Under the pieces are notes generated by a model, which saw only the letters and a program-made list of their open reading frames with translations, was not told the origin of the DNA and searched no databases. A DNA stretch of 64,000 nucleotides from Mauremys mutica. Lineage: Eukaryota > Chordata > Testudines > Geoemydidae. Positions 20,115-31,203 of the stretch are shown here, piece by piece (the first letter of the stretch is position 1; each line of letters begins with the position of its first letter). The stretch is from NCBI RefSeq assembly GCF_020497125.1, contig NC_059082.1, forward strand, positions 54,768,524 through 54,832,523, given 5' to 3'. Both the position numbers and the translations under genes were made by a program.

Positions 20115-21536
20115 CACTGCATCTATCTCACAGGTTAAGGTCAGAAGGGGCCATTATGATCATTGTCTGATATGCAACCAAAAAAGCCAGAGATTTTCAT
20201 CAAGGTATTCTTGCATCAAGCCCAATTACTTGTGGTAGAACTAAATTGTGTTTGACACAAAATCAAGATGTTGAGAACAAATGTTATTAAGGAATCAAAG
20301 GATGTGAAGAGAAGAAATTCTTGAACTTCCCATACACTAATGTTAGGAGTCTGGGTAACAAAGGAGAAATTGGAATTGCTTGTTTATGAGTATAAATCCA
20401 ATATAGTTGATATTCCTGAAACCTGGTGGGATGATTCCTATGATTGCCATGTTAAAATCAATGGTTATATCCTATTTAAGAAGGACTGAGTGGGCAGAAG
20501 GCAAGAAGGAGAGGCCCTCTATGTAGGAAATGGTATTATCTGTTTCTGAGACCCTGACAACTCAAAAGAAAATGATCTTAAATACTTATGTAACAACAGA
20601 TAAAGCACAAGATGGGGTACTAGTTGGTGTCTGCTACAGACCACCAAATCACACTAGGGAACAGGATGACTATAGATAGATGCATAAGGAGCTAGTGCAT
20701 AGAAACAAAAGCTGCATGATCATGGGGAACTCCAATTTGAGTGACGTGCTGGAGGTCTCATGCTGCTAGACTAAAACATACCTGGTATTTCTAAATATTA
20801 TAGATGACAATTTCCTACCTCAAAAAGTGCTGCATCCAACTATTAGCCCTCATCTTGACAGATAAACTGGAACTGATCACAGAAATAAAAATGAATGGTA
20901 ACTGAATGGTGACTTCATCACATTTATAATGTGCAAGCAGAATAAAGTCGAGACCAGTAATATATATACTTGGTGCTTTAGAGGGGCCAATTTCACAAAG
21001 TTGAAAACAATTATGAGCCAAATCGGTGTGAAGGAAGAATTTAATTAGAAAAATATGAATGATAATTGGGAATTATTTGAGAACACCTCACTAGATACGC
21101 CCCAAAAGCCACAATTAAGGAAGAAGGCAGTGATGGTTAAAAAAACAACCTAGTTTAGAGGGGAAGTGAAGGCAGTTTTAAAATAAATATATATATATAT
21201 ATATAACAAATGGAAGAAAGAGAAGTTGATAGTAATACATATAAATCAGAAGCTATGAATTGTAGGAATTTGATCAGGGAAGCCAAGGGACAAAAGGAGA
21301 AATCTATGACCAGCAGAGTTAAGGAGGAGGAGTTTATAAGTATATTACAAACAAAAAGAATACTAATAATGGTACTGCTCCATTACTAGATGGAAGTGGC
21401 AGAATCTTCAATAATAATGTAGAAAGGCAGAACTGTTCAATAAATATTTCTGCTGTGTATTTAGGAAAAAACATGGTGTCGTCTCATCATATGATGATGA
21501 TAATAATACTCTCTCCATTGCAATTACCGTATTTAT

Positions 21537-22909
21537 CGGCGTATAACACGCACTTTTTTCCCCTGAAAATAGGGGGCAAATGATGTGTGCGTGTTATACG
21601 CCGATATAACCTTGGGAGCTATGACAGTAACCTCCAATAGGGTCCCCGGGTCCCCGCCCGACCCTCACCGGCCTCCCTGGCCGCGTCCTCCCCCCCCGCC
21701 CGCGTTCCCGGCCCCGCGTTCGCGGCCCTGCCCGGCCCCCCCCCCCGGCCCCGGGTCCCCGCCCGACCCCCAGCGGCCTCCCTGGCCGCGGCCCCCCCCC
21801 CCCCCCCCGCGTTCCCGGCCGCGGCCCTGCCCGGCCCGTCCCCGGGTCCCGACTCCCCGCCCGACCCTCCCTGGCCGCGTCCCCCCCCCCCGCGTTCCCG
21901 GGCCCGCGTTCGCGGCCCTGCCCGGCCCCGGGTCCCCGCCCGACCCTCACCGGCCTCCCTGGCCGCGTCCCCCCCCCCCCCCCCCGCGTTCCCGGCCCCG
22001 CATTCGCGGCCCTGCCCGGCCCCCCCCCCGGCCCCGAGTCCCCGCCCGACCCTCAGCGGCCTCCCTGGCCGCGCCCCCCCCCCCCCCCCCCCCCCCCCGC
22101 GTTCCCGGCCGCGGCCCTGCCCGGCCCGTCCCCGGGTCCCGACTCCCCCCCCCCCCCACCCCGGCCGCGGGCCCCCCCCCCCGCGGCCCTGCCGGGTCCC
22201 CCCCCCCCCCCCGCGTTCCCGGCCCCGCATTCGCGGCCCTGCCCGGCCCCCCCCCCCCGGCCCCGAGTCCCCGCCCGACCCTCAGCGGCCTCCCTGGCCG
22301 CGTCCCCCCCCCCCCCCCCCCCGCGTTCCCGGCCGCGGCCCTGCCCGGCCCGTCCCCGGGTCCCGACTCCCCGCCCGACCCTCCCTGGCCGCGTCCCCCC
22401 CCCCCGCGGCCCTGCCGGGTCCCCGCCCGCCCCTCCCTGGCCGCGTCCCCCCCCCGCGGTCCCGGCCCCGCGTTCGCGGCCCTGCCCCCCCCCCCCGTCC
22501 CGGTCCCCGCCCGACCCTCACCGGCTGCGGCACGGCCCCGCGTCCCCGACCCCCCCCAACCCCTCCCCGGCCGCCCGGCTCCGGCCGCACCCCCCCCCCC
22601 CCGGCCCTGCCGTGCCCCCACCTACCGGGATGCTCGGCTCCAGCTCTGGCCGCAGCCCTCCCTGGCTCCACCCGGCCAGCCACCTGGCTCCGGCCGCTGG
22701 GCTCCCGCTGCATCCTCCGGCCGCGTGACTCCTGTCCTGGCCCGGCCACGTCCAGGCAGCGCGGTAAGGGGGCAGGGAGGGGGTGTTGGAGAGAGGGTAG
22801 GGGAGTTCAAAGTCCTTTATTTGAAATTTAAGTTTTTGTCCTGAAATTTCCCCCTTAAAATGAAGGTGCGTGTTATACGCCTGTGCGTGTTATACGCCGA
22901 TAAATACGG
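21537..22909. mobile_element. TA-flanked inverted-repeat element with a C-rich minisatellite core
   Basis: The left terminus CCGTATTTATCGGCGTATAA continues CACGCAC; the right terminus read in reverse is identical (GTGCGTGTTATACGCCGATAAATACGG). TA dinucleotides flank both sides (21535-21536 and 22910-22911), as for Tc1/mariner-type insertion. The left end is itself a hairpin: the CGGCGTATAACACGCAC sequence is repeated inverted at about 21586-21604. The right end holds a direct duplication of GTGCGTGTTATACGCC. No transposase frame is present. The interior is the minisatellite at 21640-22620. It is inserted in the LINE between its endonuclease and RT regions. Confidence 0.85.
21640..22620. repeat. 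C-rich minisatellite, irregular units of roughly 100 bases
   Basis: The units contain GCGTTCCCGGCC, GCGGCCCTGCCCGG, GTCCCCGCCCGACC and GGCCTCCCTGGCCGCG separated by runs of 5-20 C. These words recur about ten times in near-constant order with variable C-run length. The region opens long proline/arginine-rich frames on both strands (up to 419 codons), all products of low complexity. The complementary G-runs could form G-quadruplexes. Variable C-runs suggest replication slippage, and exact C counts may also reflect assembly or sequencing limits. Confidence 0.9.
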
Positions 22910-24504
22910 TATATCTCAGGAGAATGTTAAACAGCAGCTACTAAAGTTAGACATTTTAAAATCAGCAAGTTTGGATAACTTGTACCCAAGAGTTTTAAAA
23001 GAACTGTCTGAGGAGCTTGCTGGACTATTAATGTTGATTATCAATAGGTTTTGGAACACCACGGAAGTTCCAGAAGACTGGAAGAAAGCCAATGTGCCAA
23101 TATTTAAAAAGGGTAAATGGGATGATGTGAGTAGTTACAAGCCTGTCAGTCTGACATTGATCCTGGACAAGATAAAAGAGTGGATAATACTGGACTCAAT
23201 TAAAAAAGAATTAAAGGACAGTAATATAATTTATGACAATCAACATGGGTTTATGGGAAACAAACTACCGGTAATTTGATTTTTTTAATGAGATTACAAG
23301 TTTGTGATATACAGAAAATAGTGTTGATGTAATATACTTAGATTTCTGAGGTGTTTGACTTAATACCAAATTACATTTTGATTAAAAAACTAGAAAAATA
23401 TAAAGTTGACATGACTCATATTAAATGAATTAAAAGCTGGCTGACTGATTGGTCTCAAAATGTAGCTGTAAGCAGGGAATCACAATTGAGCTAGTGTGTG
23501 TCCAGTGGGGTTCTGCAGGGATCAGTTCCTGGCCCTACTCTATTTAACACTTTTATCAATGACCTGGAAGAAAGCATAAAAGAATCACTGAGAAAGTTTG
23601 CAGATGACACAAAAATTGGGGGTGTGGTAAATAATGAAGAGGGGAAGTCGCTGATGTAGAACAAACTGGATCATTTGGTAAGCTGGGTGCAAGCAAAAAC
23701 TAAGCGCTTTAGTATGGCTAAATGTAACTGTCTACAGCTAGGAACAAAAAATGTAGGCTATGTTTACACAATGGGGAAATCAACCCTACGAAGCAATGAC
23801 TCTGAAACAGTTCTGGGGGTCCTGGTGGATAATCAGCTGCACCGAGCTCCCAGTGCAACATTGTGACCAAAAGGGAGAATGCAATCCTTGGATGCATAAA
23901 CAGGGGAATCTTAAGGAGTAGAGAGGCTATTTTACCTTTGTATTTAGCACTGGTGCAACTGCTGCTGGAAACTGCATCCAGTTCTGGTTTCCACAGTTCA
24001 AGAAGTATGTTGATAAATTGGAGAAGGTTCAGAGAAGAGCCATGAGAACGATTAAAGGATTAAAAAGCCTACTTTATAATGATAGACTCAAAGTGCTCAA
24101 TCTTTTTAGTTTAACAAAGAGAAGCTTAAGGGGTGACTTGTTTACAGTCTATAAGTACCTACTTGGCAAACAAATATTTAATAATGGGCTCTTCAATCTA
24201 GCAGAGAAAAGTATAATACATCCGATGCCTAGAAGTTATAGCTAGTCAAATCCAGACTGGAAATAAGCTGTATATTTTTACCAGTGAGAGTAATTAACCA
24301 CTGGAATAATTTAACAAGGGTCACAGTGGATTCTTCATCACTGACAATTTTAAAATCAAGACAGGATGTTTTTCTAAAAGATCTGCTCTAGGAATTATTT
24401 TGTGGAAATTCTCTGGCCTGTGTTATATAGAAGTCGGACTAGATGATCACAATGGTTCCTTCTGGCCTTGGAATCTATTAATCTATGGATATATAAAGCA
24501 AACC

Positions 24505-24620
24505 TTTCAGAAAAGCATCCAGTCTTGATTTAAAAAGACTTCAAGTGACCATATTCCTTGGTAATCTGTTCCAATGGTTTTAGTGTAGGGCAGACTTAAG
24601 GTTGCGTGTGTGCACTAAGT
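24505..24620 (-). repeat. LINE 3' fragment in opposite orientation
   Basis: AAGCATCCAGTCTTGATTTA and GGTAATCTGTTCCAATGGTT read as the complement of the LINE tail just to the left (GGAATAATTTAACAAGG, CAATTTTAAAATCAAGACAG). Two LINE tails thus abut tail to tail. Confidence 0.65.
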
Positions 24621-24808
24621 GTGCATTTCCAAATGTTAACATATTGGATTTCTTATAAATTTAACCTGAACTCTGGTTTATAATGCTTATTTTAGGGATA
24701 ATTACAACATTCCAGTAACATATTGTTCTCTAAATTACTGATACATATTCTCAACCTTCACTCAATTTTAACAGTTGTTTTTGGGAACAGAAAAATAATT
24801 ACATCTCA

Positions 24809-25082
24809 GGCCAGGTCTACACTATAAGTTTCCATAGGTATAACTACATTGCTCAGGGCTGTGAAAATCCACCCCCACACAAGTGATGCAATTATACTGA
24901 ACTAGCCCCCAGTGTAAATGGTGTTATGCTGACAGGGAGGGCTTCTCCTGTCAACATAGCTACCACCTCTCGGGGAGGTGTATTAACTATGTCAACAGAA
25001 GAGACTCTCCTGTCGGCGTAATAGCGTCTTCGCCAGAGCACTATAGCTGCACCACTGCAGCGTTCTAAGAGTAGACCTGTCC
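24809..25082. mobile_element. Harbinger-type MITE, 274 bp
   Basis: The left end is GGCCAGGTCTACACTATAAG; the right end read in reverse is GGACAGGTCTACTCTTAGAA. The right flank is TAA and the left flank TCA, so the 3-bp duplication is imperfect. The interior has opposed words (GGAGGGCTTCTCCTGTCAAC versus GTCAACAGAAGAGACTCTCC). Non-coding. Confidence 0.75.
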
Positions 25083-27410
25083 TAAATCAATTCATCCAAC
25101 AGAAGTCAAAGCACTGCGAGAATACTGTTAAAGATCAATTTTGGCGAATAGCATCAAGAAAATAGAATAATATATTGTGTTCCCTAAATAGCATGGGCAA
25201 TAGAAACATTCAGCATTGAATTTAAGACACTGATTACCGACTCTCTTGTAATGGGTCAAGCACACATGACCTTGGGGTCATCTCAATGCACCTACCAGTA
25301 CCATACAAGTCTGCTAGAGAATGAAGCAGTCAAAGAGGGTCAGGTAAGCGCCTTTTTAGTATTGAATGCCCACAATCTTCATTAATGCAGTTTGAAGTTG
25401 CCTGGTTGTGCCTTATGCTTTTCCAGAATGTCAAGTTCAGCTATATTCAAACCTCTGAAAACTAAGAGTTACGGTAACACAAAATTAAATTTCTGAAAAC
25501 CAAGAAATACAAAGCCATGGTACAGGCCATTCCTGCAGTAACTCTGCCCCTGGAGTTGGGAATAGCCACTGGGAATGGTTCAATACAGTTTAAGCAGACA
25601 TGAAGAAGTCCTAAGAGAATATCCCTTTATTTGTGTGTTGTGTTCCGAGGATTTGAATTCCAACATTTATCTGCATGCACTCCCACTGCCTTTACGGTGC
25701 TAGTTTATAAGAATCTGAAATTATTATTAGCAGCTCACGATAAGGTGACTGTACGTCAGGAGCCTCTTGACCAAATGACCCAGTAACTTGCTTTCCTTCA
25801 ACCACACACAGTTCCATTGTTCAGGAAAAAGGTGAAGAACATGAATCAGGATTCCATTATCCTCACTGCTTGTTAATGTCTTTCATCATCCTGCTACGTA
25901 ATTCATGCTAACTTCTTTGACAATACTTCTAAAGTAAAACCAGGTCTGCATGTGGATTTCAGCGCACTTTACATTATAGCTCTTACACCAGAAATTTTGG
26001 TTCCACAGCAGAACAGAGGCAAGAGCATCTAATATGTGCACAAAGCATTCTCTGAGAACTGCCAAGGGAAGGGCTCAAACTCTGAGTGCATGGGTGCAAC
26101 TCAGGTTCAATGACCACAGTGTGTCCCCTTGAGCCACACAGTTACTGTGACAAAGTGCTCACAAACCCTCTGGCCCATGTATTGCTGCATTTGCACTCTT
26201 TGAAACACCACCATTTAGCCTGCGCAGTGACTCAGAGTTCCAAATGTTACCAACACTATCTTTTCCAATATTGCTGTGCACTAGCTCAGACAAATCCTGA
26301 GGGGTGATATCAGTTTGGGGAGGATCAGAGCCATACTTTGAATCCCAGAGGTAGGAGAAGAAGCTGGACCACTAATCCTATCCTGCACCCCCATGAGGCA
26401 CAATACAAGTTAAAACAGTCCGTGTCAACATATGGATTTTAGGGCCCTTAGCACAGTTGCCTTTTAAAGAGTAAGCAACTCCCAGCCTTAACTGCTGAAG
26501 CTCCACTATAATATTATAGGATTTTGGGAAAATTTTAAAGGGCACTTATCCAACCTCCTTCCCCCTGCCAGATCAGCTCCATGGACTTGCAGGCTTCCAT
26601 CGGAGAAGTGACATTTCTGGCACAGAGGACAAGCTAGTGACCTGCAATTTTCAGGGAATATGAAAGGTAAAGAGGATATGTCTTAAGTAAATTAAATGCT
26701 GAATGCCCTGCTTGACTTTGACCCTTAGGGAACTCAGCATAGCATGAATAGCCCTATTTACACAATCTCTTCAAAGAGAAAATGATTTTAGGAGATTCGC
26801 GGTCCAAAATAATCTGATTAAGAAAGATACTGCACGGTCTTCACTTTTACTATGGTATGAACAAGGCAACATGCAGCTCACACATTCTATGAAGGACTCG
26901 CAGGAGTAATGAGAACACATGGTTAATACTTCACTGCCACTTCCAAGCCAAAATTTTGGAAATGCTTGAAAACTAAAAAAATAAAACGGCTAGTAGACCT
27001 TTGGCACTGTTTTAAACCATCAGGTTTCTTTTAAGAGATGCAGAATTGCTGGATGCCCTTTATATTAATTATTTATTATGAGTCCAGGTTCCAGGCCATA
27101 TGCAATAATTAAAATCTCAGTAGGTCAAATGACCTCTATCCCCCCAGCCCTCCAAATACATTCCAAACAACTGCATTAAACTGGTCTTCAAAGCCTAATT
27201 CAATCTCACTCCCAGCTTCAAAAAAGCCTAGTAAACTGATCAGCTTTGCAGGATGCCTGAGGGTCACCTCAAATCCAGGCTCTGAGAGATCTGGTAAAGA
27301 AATTTCAGTGTCCAGAGAATTCCCTGCCTCCAGCCACCCAGTGCTAGATCAAGCGTCTCAGCTGATTGCAACTATTGGATTTCATTCAAGGAGGGAGGCA
27401 GGGTCTCTAA
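25083..27410. other. Unique-looking DNA, no gene seen
   Basis: About 2.3 kb of AT-leaning sequence without recognisable proteins, repeats or motifs. The longest frame is 73 codons (26086-26307) and shows no family features. Confidence 0.45.
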
Positions 27411-27679
27411 GGATACATCTACACAGCTTATGGCCGCAAGCCTCCCAGCCCAGGTCAACAGACTTGGGCTAGGGGCGCTTGTGCTAGTGTTTTAAAAATA
27501 GCTGTGGGGATGGTGCTTTGAAGTTGCAACTCAGGCTCTGAAGCCTAGGGAGGGGGTAGGGTCTGAGCTGCAATTTCAAAGCACCATCTATGGAGCTATT
27601 TCTAGAGCACAAGCTTAGCCAGCCTGAGTCTGTTGCCCTGGGCTGGGAGGTCACTGTTGCAGGCTGTGTAAAGGTACCC
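27411..27679. mobile_element. 269-bp MITE with TAA target duplication
   Basis: The left terminus is GGATACATCTACACAGC; the right terminus read in reverse is GGGTACCTTTACACAGC. A perfect TAA duplication flanks it (27408-27410 and 27680-27682), the Harbinger signature. The interior is a long imperfect palindrome: GCTGTGGGGATGGTGCTTTG against CAAAGCACCATCTATGGAGC. Non-coding. Confidence 0.85.
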
Positions 27680-27754
27680 TAAGCCGATATCATAGAGCAG
27701 GCTTCTAGAACTCACACACCCCCAAGACTGAATCATCTGAGGATATTGGGGTCA

Positions 27755-27812
27755 GGTAATTAATGTAATTAATTATTATGTAATTAATGTAATTAAGGTA
27801 AGTAATGGTGGT
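27755..27812. repeat. Short TAATTAATG tandem-like array
   Basis: TAATTAATGTAATTAA is repeated twice around ATTATTATG and followed by GGTAAGTAATGG. It is a small AT-rich low-complexity tract. Confidence 0.7.
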
Positions 27813-28869
27813 GGAGATCAATTGAAAACACCTTCAAGCTATATAATGCTTTTAATTGCTATGGCATTTGGAGCCCAACTCTTAAGATATCTCAGTGCCA
27901 ATAGTGAACACAGACCATAGCCAAGTGTCCTTCTGGTTTCTGCTGGGGCTGGGAATCTGACACTCCCTTTTCAAATTTAAACTGACTTATCCTTCGTGCT
28001 AAGGAGTAAGGATTCTCCTGTTGAAAGGGTCTATTAGGGACTGGCAACAATTACAGATCCCTGGAAAGAGAGTGGAATGACGAGTAACCACAGGAGGTGC
28101 TCTGCGTAGAAGCAGTATTCACTGGAGACAAATATGGCAAAAATGGATCTCCAAGAAATGTTGCGGGCTGAAAATGTTTTCCGATTTCAGCTCATGTTAA
28201 TGCCAGACAACCTCAAAAGAGACACCCCAAAGTAGTAACTGTGCATGTGGAAGTTATTCTGGCAAGGATATCAACAACGGATCTCCTTCCAAAAAGGAGA
28301 AAAATACAAAAATATTCTCTCTTTAGATGGTGCAAGACCTCAAGCATCAGAGTCCAAATCTCTGTCCATTTCACCCAGGCCTTTTATCCCAATACATACC
28401 CTGGCCCTACCCTCAGTTAGCTCTGCTTAAACACCTTCCATCTAGAAGTGCAAGATAGGAGAACTCTTGAGGTAGCTGCAATGTTCTTCCAGCCAGTTTG
28501 CAAAGTTGCCCAAGCATTAACACAAACATCCTTGCTGGAAGAAAACGAATACATGCTTTCTGCACAGCAGTAACACTCTAAATTCAATTCACAAACGAAA
28601 ATCCAAGCACTGGTCATAATTGCAGGTCTCTTGCAGGACACTTCAGAACACAACCACCAATGCCAGCAAAAAAATCACAGTAAAATATATATGAAAAATT
28701 ATAAAAATTAAACTGAATCCAACGGCATCAGAATATTCCACATTTATCAATAGTGCACAATGCTCAACAGCTCTCTGGTAAACCTGGAACATACAAATAT
28801 GATCTCTGTAAAGAATTCTACACTGCAAGAGATACAATTCCTTAGCCCATCAAAGTATGAAAATAGAGC
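27813..28869. other. No gene seen
   Basis: About 1 kb without recognised coding sequence or repeats. The frames are all under 80 codons and unremarkable. Confidence 0.4.
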
Positions 28870-28931
28870 ACCTCTACAGAACAGGAGGAATTTTAGGAAA
28901 ACCTCTACAGAACAGGAGGAATTTTAGGAAA
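28870..28931. repeat. Perfect 31-bp tandem duplication
   Basis: Two exact copies of a 31-base unit beginning ACCTCTACAGAACAGG (28870-28900 and 28901-28931). The lack of any difference between copies implies a recent event or a polymorphic site. Confidence 0.95.
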
Positions 28932-31203
28932 AATGCTATTTTTGAACTTGACCACATCTGCACAGGCATTCATTAAGCAGTTCAAGGTACCTAGAACTAA
29001 CTCACCTCATGAAATGGATATGAAAATAAACTGGAAGAAGACCAAAATAACTAAGTGAGGAAAGTAATGACTGCGCACACACAATTCCTTCAGCAGCTAA
29101 ACCAACGGTAAAGACAGAATGCCAGTACATTACAACAGCCAGGACTCTCAGAAGGGATCTGGGGGGAAGGTTCATGTAAGGAGATGAAGTTCCTTTTACG
29201 TTTATGTCACATCACTGTGAAGCCAGCCCACTTATCTCAAATGAAGGCAGTCATACAGCTAACGTCCTCTCTGTGTTGGTCCAGCATTGGGCTTATTGTC
29301 AATGGTTCACTAACTAGGCAGGTTCTGTGTTCCCTACTGTTACTTTCTCAGGCCCTTCACACACTTTGTAGCTTCCATGCTTTAAAGAAATATTTTGACA
29401 GCTACCCTCATTTCTCTCCACTGTAGGGCTTTCCTAGTTTGGTTCTCACATATTAAACCAGGTAGATATGTGAGCTTTTTCTTCCTATCTATTTTTATGT
29501 GATTAAAAGAAGTAGTTTGGCGCCACAATTTAAGGAAAGAAGTAACAGTGCAGAAAATATGCTATTTGTTCCAAATACATTAGCCATTGTTCTGATGGAA
29601 GGCTGCCTTTTTGTCTGGTTCTACAATCTGAAGGGCAGGGGATGTGTCATGTAATGCAGTGAATTTAAAGTGAAGCTTTACTGATCATTCTTCCTTGTGT
29701 GTTGATTGCCCCCAGTACAGACAGTTGGATTCTGAACAACAATCCCTAGACACTGGAGGAGAGAGAGGGAGACCAAATTTTCACAGCCAGGCAGATCCAC
29801 TGACACACACCGAAGTCCAACCCATGTGATCATAACTAGCAGTGAAATACTGTGGAGGGAGAAAAGGTATAGAAATAGCTATGACTAAGCAAGGCATGGA
29901 GCACAAGAACTATGGGTAACTGAATGCCACATATGCAGAAAACAAGACATCACAACTGATTCGTGTGTGTGATACATACAGGCGTTCTTTTTGTTGAGCG
30001 TTTTAGGGAAAAGCAGTGGTGGATGAAATACTCTTCTGTTTATTCTTTGTTTATAGTTTTGAATATTTACTTGTAAAATATCAATTTTAGATATTATATA
30101 CAAAAACTATGTAAAAATAACATCACGGCTGCAAAATCAAACAATTCAGAGTTAGGAAGTGCTGGATTTCTGGTTCCCCTTCAACCTTAATTTGGCCCCC
30201 TTGTGGATATACATTATGGTACCATATTTAATTACATGATCACATACTATTTTTTCCATAGAACCGCTGCCTCATTCAGTGCACAGGATGAACGGTGCTC
30301 CCTGAACAGGCAGTTATTCAATATTTTTAATCCATTTCAGTCAGTGGGTGGCTCCATACCTTGTTCACCATACATCATCCAAAGCCTGCACTGAACACTG
30401 AATTACTCATTTCCTTTCAGGCTTTTTTTAAAGCACATACTACAGTAGATCCTGAGTACGTCACAAGCATTAATGCATTTTCCTTGACAACACCCCTGTA
30501 AGGCAGGGAGGTTTTATTATCCCCATTTTACACATAGGGATCCAAGGCGCACACATTGTAAGGCTAAAATTGTCAGTAGTGCCCGCTAATTTTGGGTGCC
30601 CAACTTGAGATGCTTACGGTCTAATTCTGTATAGCCTTTTATAAAGCACAGCTCCCACTGACTTCAGCCATAGCTGTGAGGAACACACAATAAGTGTCCC
30701 CCTGTGAAAAGTTTTGTTTTAAGTGGCTTGTCCTACATCATACGAGAACTCTGCGGCAGAGGCGGGGACAGAATTCAGTTCTCCAGGATGACAATCACCT
30801 GCCTTAACCACAGGGTCATCCCTTCTCTTCCTGCAGCCCTCTGCCCCACTCAGTACACACATTCCAACTTCTGCAACCAAGGCTGAGGTCCTATAGACAA
30901 CAGCCTCAGTCACTACACATCCCTGATTCATTCCCTGAGCACCATCCACCCTGCATACTGATTGAGGCAGGGGTTCTGTGGAAAAAATAATACATGATTG
31001 TGTAATTAAAGACTGTATCACAATGCATAGGCACAAAGGTGGCCAAATTAAGATTTAATGAGCAACCTTAATTCTCACATTTTTAAACCCGAGTGCTTGA
31101 CTTTCCAAATTTAATGTGCTTTAAATATTTTTGTATGCAATTTCCGTTTGATAAAAATCCACAAAAACCCTAACACCACAAATTCCATGATGTGGAACTA
31201 GAG
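28932..31203. other. Mostly unique DNA; ancient MIR/L2-like scrap near 30470-30690
   Basis: No gene is visible. Within it, ACAACACCCCTGTAAGGCAG and TTATCCCCATTTTACACATA at 30487-30540 resemble the conserved 3' part of ancient amniote MIR/L2-type repeats, and CAGCTCCCACTGACTTCAGC near 30650 is another common amniote repeat word. The rest shows no structure I can name. Confidence 0.45.

Larger units (their letters stand above)
20275..24492 (+). mobile_element. CR1/L3-clade LINE, long but decayed, interrupted by a TA-flanked element
   Basis: The plus strand shows LINE ORF2 in pieces. The endonuclease part includes an ETWWDDS-like stretch near 20420 and [15 protein letters not shown] near 20620. 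After the inserted element (21537-22909) the reverse transcriptase follows: [57 protein letters not shown] (22860-23279), then the FADDTKIGGV catalytic region near 23600 and C-terminal pieces to 24245. The 3' end GACTAGATGATCACAATGGT...AATCTATTAATCTA closes it at about 24492. CR1-clade elements encode an APE-type endonuclease plus RT. This copy has many stops and indels, so it is old. About 2.8 kb of LINE remains after removing the insert. Confidence 0.85.

Noticed and set aside
21585..22844. 419-codon proline/arginine-rich open frame, with 118-224-codon antisense frames
   Set aside because: The frames exist only because the C-rich minisatellite lacks A/T and therefore stop codons. There is no domain, and the array has irregular unit lengths that would shift frames between alleles.
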